19,378 nt of DNA from Candidatus Oleimmundimicrobium americanum (GTDB taxonomy: Bacteria; Actinomycetota; Aquicultoria; UBA3085; Oleimmundimicrobiaceae), in contig DFBH01000041.1 in NCBI GenBank assembly GCA_002366545.1, positions 1 through 19,378 on the forward strand, given 5' to 3'. Within the stretch, counting starts at the first letter, position 1; every line of letters starts with the position of its first letter. Below the pieces are notes generated by a model. The model did no database searches and had not been told where the DNA came from. It was given only the letters and a program-made list of their open reading frames with translations. This document shows positions 16,755 to 19,378 of this stretch, piece by piece. A program made the translations under genes and the position numbers.

Positions 16755-17804
16755 ATGGAAAGAAAAGAAAAGGAGCTAAGAGAAGCGGTTGAGAAAGCTC
16801 AAGATGAACTCAGAATGGTAAATGACGAGCTTACAAGAAAACAAGTTGAGTTGGAAACGATATATGAAACAGTTGAAATTATTCACTCAACGCTGGATAT
16901 AAAGGAAGTCGGTTGCATTATTAAAGATATTCTCAATAAAATCTTAAAGGTTAATGCCTACACATTGATGGTTTACGACAACGTAGTCAAAGATTTTGTT
17001 TTTCAGACGGGGCGGGGTTTCTCAAAAGACATTAAGGAAGAGATTTTTTCTAGGGTGAAGGAGAGCAATGGCGTATGGTTAAATTCTCCCGGTGCTCATG
17101 GTGAAAACAAGACCATATCAAAAGAAAAACTTTCCTTTATGTGCATTCCTCTTCGTGCACATAATAGGTTGGTTGGGGGGTTTTGTACGTTAACGGAAAC
17201 AGCAAATAAATTAACGGAGGAAGATATCGAGCTAATATCGGTAGTTGCGACTCAAATGGCTTTAGCCGTTGAAAACTCTATGCTATATGAAATGACTAAA
17301 AAACTTGCCATAACAGATGGGTTGACGGAGTTATATAATTACAGATACTTTCAGAAACGATTGGCAAATGAACTTAGTCGTGTAAAACGTTATAATCGGC
17401 CCCTTTCCCTTATCATGCTCGATGTGGATGATTTTAAAAAATATAATGATACTTACGGACACTTGAAAGGGGATGAGGTCCTAAGGGAAATTGCGAGGAT
17501 TTTAAATAATAATTCTCGCGAGAGTGATATTGTTGCCAGATATGGCGGCGAGGAATTCGTTGTCGTTCTTCCGGAAACAGATGAAAAAGGGGCCTATTGT
17601 GTTGCCGAGAAAATCAGGGATACTGCGGCAACTCATCTCTTTTCCGGTAAAAAGAAGAGGGACGAACATATGACTTTAAGTCTTGGGGTTGCGCAGAACT
17701 CAGAACAACTATCAAATATAAGAAGTTTAATTAAAGCCGCGGATGAAGCGTTGTATCAATCTAAGCAAGAAGACAAGAACCGCGTTACGATAGCCAAACA
17801 TTAA
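16755..17804 (+). CDS. Soluble diguanylate cyclase with coiled coil, GAF and GGDEF domains
   Basis: The 349-residue protein would make cyclic di-GMP from two GTP. It begins with a heptad-like helix (about 1-45, rich in Glu/Lys/Leu), followed by a GAF-type sensor domain (about 40-175). The GGDEF domain (about 180-345) contains the entry helix DGLTELYNYRYFQKRL and the metal-binding LDVDDFKKYND. The active-site loop is intact as RYGGEEF. An RxxD inhibitory site (RESD) sits five residues before GGEEF, so product inhibition is expected. There is no membrane segment, so it should be cytosolic. It starts 9 bp after rtcB and could be co-transcribed. The GAF ligand cannot be deduced. Confidence 0.93.
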   Translation: MERKEKELREAVEKAQDELRMVNDELTRKQVELETIYETVEIIHSTLDIKEVGCIIKDILNKILKVNAYTLMVYDNVVKDFVFQTGRGFSKDIKEEIFSRVKESNGVWLNSPGAHGENKTISKEKLSFMCIPLRAHNRLVGGFCTLTETANKLTEEDIELISVVATQMALAVENSMLYEMTKKLAITDGLTELYNYRYFQKRLANELSRVKRYNRPLSLIMLDVDDFKKYNDTYGHLKGDEVLREIARILNNNSRESDIVARYGGEEFVVVLPETDEKGAYCVAEKIRDTAATHLFSGKKKRDEHMTLSLGVAQNSEQLSNIRSLIKAADEALYQSKQEDKNRVTIAKH

Positions 17805-17844
17805 CTCTTGGTTTTTTAGTCACAATGATGAAGAATGAGGTGGA

Positions 17845-18321
17845 TTACTCGCCAAAATCCTCGGGGCTTATGTTTTCTAAAAATTCCTTAAATCTCTCTA
17901 TTTCTATCTCCTCCTCCTCTTTGTTTATGATGATAGAAGCTTTTTGGATTACTTTCTCGTCGACAAAGATGGGGGATTTTGTTCTAACTGCGAGCGCGAT
18001 AGCATCGCTGGGCCGAGCGTCGATTTCTGTGGGGTTTCCCTTTTGAGAAAAATGTATCCTTGCATAAAAAGTGCCATCTTTAAGATCGTTTATTTCGACC
18101 CTATCTACCACCGCGCTCAGTTTTACAAGAAAAGAAAATAAAAGATCGTGGGTTAGGGGTCGTGGGGGTTTTATTCCCTGCATTTCCATTAGAATCGCTG
18201 TTGCTTCAAATTGTCCAATCCAAATTGGCAGAAAGCGATGTGAGGATGCGTCTTTTAAAATTATTACCGGCTGATTTGTCAGTGCATCTAAATTTACTGC
18301 ATGAACCGTCATCTCAAGCAT
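17845..18321 (-). CDS. Bifunctional nuclease family protein (DUF151)
   Basis: The 158-residue product matches the DUF151 family in length. It opens MLEMTVHAVNLDALTNQPVIILKD. Conserved segments are FLPIWIGQFEATAI, RPLTHDLL and the hallmark RPSDAIALAVRTKSPIFVDE, followed by an acidic tail. Some members have been reported to have DNase/RNase activity, but the biochemical role is poorly defined. It is convergent with the GGDEF gene (40-bp gap, no clear terminator) and divergent from the CAP-like gene. It is the only gene to the right of oriC that is transcribed against replication-fork movement. The ATG at 18321 has GGAG five bases upstream. Confidence 0.9.
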   Translation of the reverse strand: MLEMTVHAVNLDALTNQPVIILKDASSHRFLPIWIGQFEATAILMEMQGIKPPRPLTHDLLFSFLVKLSAVVDRVEINDLKDGTFYARIHFSQKGNPTEIDARPSDAIALAVRTKSPIFVDEKVIQKASIIINKEEEEIEIERFKEFLENISPEDFGE

Positions 18322-18398
18322 GCTCGCTCCGCTTTAATTGAATTTATACTAACAGGATAACAGAAATAGACTGTCTTTAAAATCCCTAAAAAGTGACG

Positions 18399-18427
18399 TT
18401 GACCGAAGAATTTCTTGAGTGTAATCT
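18399..18427 (+). promoter_or_regulatory. Possible promoter of the CAP-like gene
   Basis: TTGACC (18399-18404, five of six matches to the -35 consensus) is 17 bases from TAATCT (18422-18427, a poor -10). An alternative -10, TCTAAT (18425-18430), matches better but has 20-base spacing. It lies in the 136-bp gap between the divergent DUF151 and CAP-like genes. The call is tentative. Confidence 0.3.
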
Positions 18428-18457
18428 AATGTTGGGGTTTTATCACAGGGGTGAAAA

Positions 18458-19222
18458 ATGAGCGCGGATAGTTTGCAGGGAAAAGATATGGTTGGCGGTC
18501 ACAAGAAGACCAAAAAAAGGGTGTTAACCATCATCGCGACGGTTGCTTTGGTAACTATTTTATTGTTAATTCTGAAACCATGGCGTGTGACGGGAAATCC
18601 TTATTTTAAACAGTTTTTTGGAGTTCTTACGGGTGAGAAGCTGACCGAAGTTTCAGAAAATGAAGAAGTGACTGAGGAAAAAGAAGAAGTTGCAAAGGAA
18701 ATAGAAGGGAAAGAGGAAACCAAGGAAACAGATACTGAAATTGCTGAAGATGATTGGTGGAAAGAGGCGATAGCAAGACCGGCCGAGACGAAGGGTGAGC
18801 CCGAAAAAGAGATATTTATACCGATTGCTCCACCCGCACACGTTGAGGAAAGACCCGATACGGAGCTTGCTCCCGCAGGCTTTAAAGGAGATTTACTCAA
18901 GCTGATAAACGACTTTCGGGCGTATGATGGAACATTGGTGGTTTCCATGGATGCAAATTTAGAAGCTCAAGCTCAACAAAAGAGCAACGAGGCGGCCATA
19001 AGAGGAGCTATACTTAGCAACTATATAAAGGGGGTAAGCAGTATAACTTTTCTCGGTCTTGTCGGCGATGGGGTAGAGTCTTTTGTCGTTCAGGAAAATC
19101 TAAATCAATCTGCATACGAGACATATATGAATCCTCGCTGGAAAAAAATTGGCATTGGGGCCATCGTCGGAAGCTTCGATGGGAACAAACAAATTGTTTG
19201 GGCGATAATTTTAGCTGAGTAG
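18458..19222 (+). CDS. Membrane-anchored CAP/SCP-like domain protein, hypothetical
   Basis: The 254-residue protein has a basic N-terminus (KKTKKR) followed by one hydrophobic segment (about 22-40), fitting a signal anchor with the rest outside the membrane. A long acidic linker (about 60-110, Glu/Lys/Thr-rich) and a proline-containing stretch follow. The last 115 residues resemble a bacterial CAP (YkwD-like) domain: LLKLINDFRAYDGTLVVSMDANLEAQAQQKS, then a weak VQENLNQSAYETYM and KKIGIGAIVGSFDGNKQIVWAII at the end. The histidines and typical H-x-x-M segment of active CAP proteins are absent, so the domain is degenerate. The function is unknown. The ATG at 18458 has AGGGG six bases upstream. 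Confidence 0.75.
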   Translation: MSADSLQGKDMVGGHKKTKKRVLTIIATVALVTILLLILKPWRVTGNPYFKQFFGVLTGEKLTEVSENEEVTEEKEEVAKEIEGKEETKETDTEIAEDDWWKEAIARPAETKGEPEKEIFIPIAPPAHVEERPDTELAPAGFKGDLLKLINDFRAYDGTLVVSMDANLEAQAQQKSNEAAIRGAILSNYIKGVSSITFLGLVGDGVESFVVQENLNQSAYETYMNPRWKKIGIGAIVGSFDGNKQIVWAIILAE

Positions 19223-19333
19223 GGACACTCGTAATCTCCAAAAAATGTTTGATATATTTTATTTTGCTGGTTAAAATAAGAATGTCTTTGGCAACATAGA
19301 TAGTTGTTCATTATTCGTGGTTTGTAAATTTGT

Positions 19334-19378
19334 GGGCCTATAGCTCAGCTGGTTAGAGCGCACCCCTGATAAGGGTGA
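19334..19378 (+). tRNA. tRNA-Ile (anticodon GAU), 5' part, truncated by the window end
   Basis: The sequence folds as the 5' acceptor strand GGGCCTA (19334-19340), the D arm GCTC...GAGC (19343-19359), and an anticodon stem CACCC/GGGTG closing the loop CTGATAA. The anticodon GAT is at 19368-19370, giving isoleucine. The variable loop, T arm and 3' acceptor strand lie beyond the window. A tRNA-Ile downstream of gyrA is also seen in Actinomycetota, often followed by tRNA-Ala. Confidence 0.95.

Noticed and set aside
17805..17844. Terminator between the convergent GGDEF and DUF151 genes
   Set aside because: There is a T run (ggttttttag), but the best stem is only four base pairs (CCAA/TTGG), too weak to call.
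19250..19280. Hairpin ttatttt/aaaataa after the CAP-like gene as a terminator
   Set aside because: The stem is seven A/T pairs only and no T run follows, so chance in A+T-rich sequence is likely.

Overview
This window is the chromosomal replication-origin region of a low-G+C bacterium. The order rpmH-rnpA-yidD-yidC-jag-mnmE-mnmG on the minus strand and dnaA-dnaN-recF-dciA(DUF721)-gyrB-gyrA on the plus strand, facing away from each other across an intergenic segment with two perfect DnaA boxes, is the classic oriC neighbourhood. Taxonomy is an inference. The recF-DUF721-gyrB-gyrA order followed by a tRNA-Ile(GAU) resembles Actinomycetota. The mnmE-mnmG pair next to jag and the A+T-rich sequence are unlike typical members of that phylum. 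A deep-branching actinobacterial lineage or a neighbouring Firmicutes-like candidate lineage would fit; the window alone cannot decide.

Layout. Positions 1-1014 (minus) hold the N-terminal 338 codons of a divergent MnmG-like FAD protein. Positions 1099-2481 (minus) encode an intact MnmE. A 242-bp gap (2482-2723) carries an extended -10 promoter for mnmE and a perfect parS palindrome. Positions 2724-4737 (minus) are a compact operon of jag, yidC, yidD, rnpA and rpmH, driven by a perfect-consensus sigma70-type promoter at 4777-4805. Positions 4738-5201 are the oriC candidate. Positions 5202-6041 (plus) encode an unrecognised protein combining a histidine-kinase-type ATPase domain with a winged helix, 21 bp before dnaA. 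Then come dnaA, an A+T-rich spacer, dnaN, a structured leader, recF, dciA, gyrB and gyrA. From 14871 there follow archease, the RNA ligase rtcB and a GAF-GGDEF diguanylate cyclase. A DUF151 bifunctional-nuclease-family gene at 17845-18321 is the only gene right of the origin transcribed toward it. The window ends with a membrane-anchored CAP-like protein and the 5' part of a tRNA-Ile gene.

How the genes work together. DnaA, the beta clamp, RecF, the helicase-loader-type DciA and DNA gyrase form the replication module. RpmH, RnpA, YidD, YidC and Jag link ribosome and RNase P biogenesis to membrane insertion and envelope control. MnmE and its partner would modify the tRNA wobble uridine. The parS site implies that ParA/ParB are encoded nearby, probably beyond the left edge. 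Archease and RtcB form an RNA-repair or tRNA-ligation pair placed directly behind gyrase.

The points most worth a second look are the ATPase/winged-helix protein at the origin, the MnmG homologue that lacks key family motifs beside a normal MnmE, and the nested hairpin in front of recF. Seven of the 19 protein genes appear to use GTG or TTG starts, and six of these lie between rpmH and gyrB.
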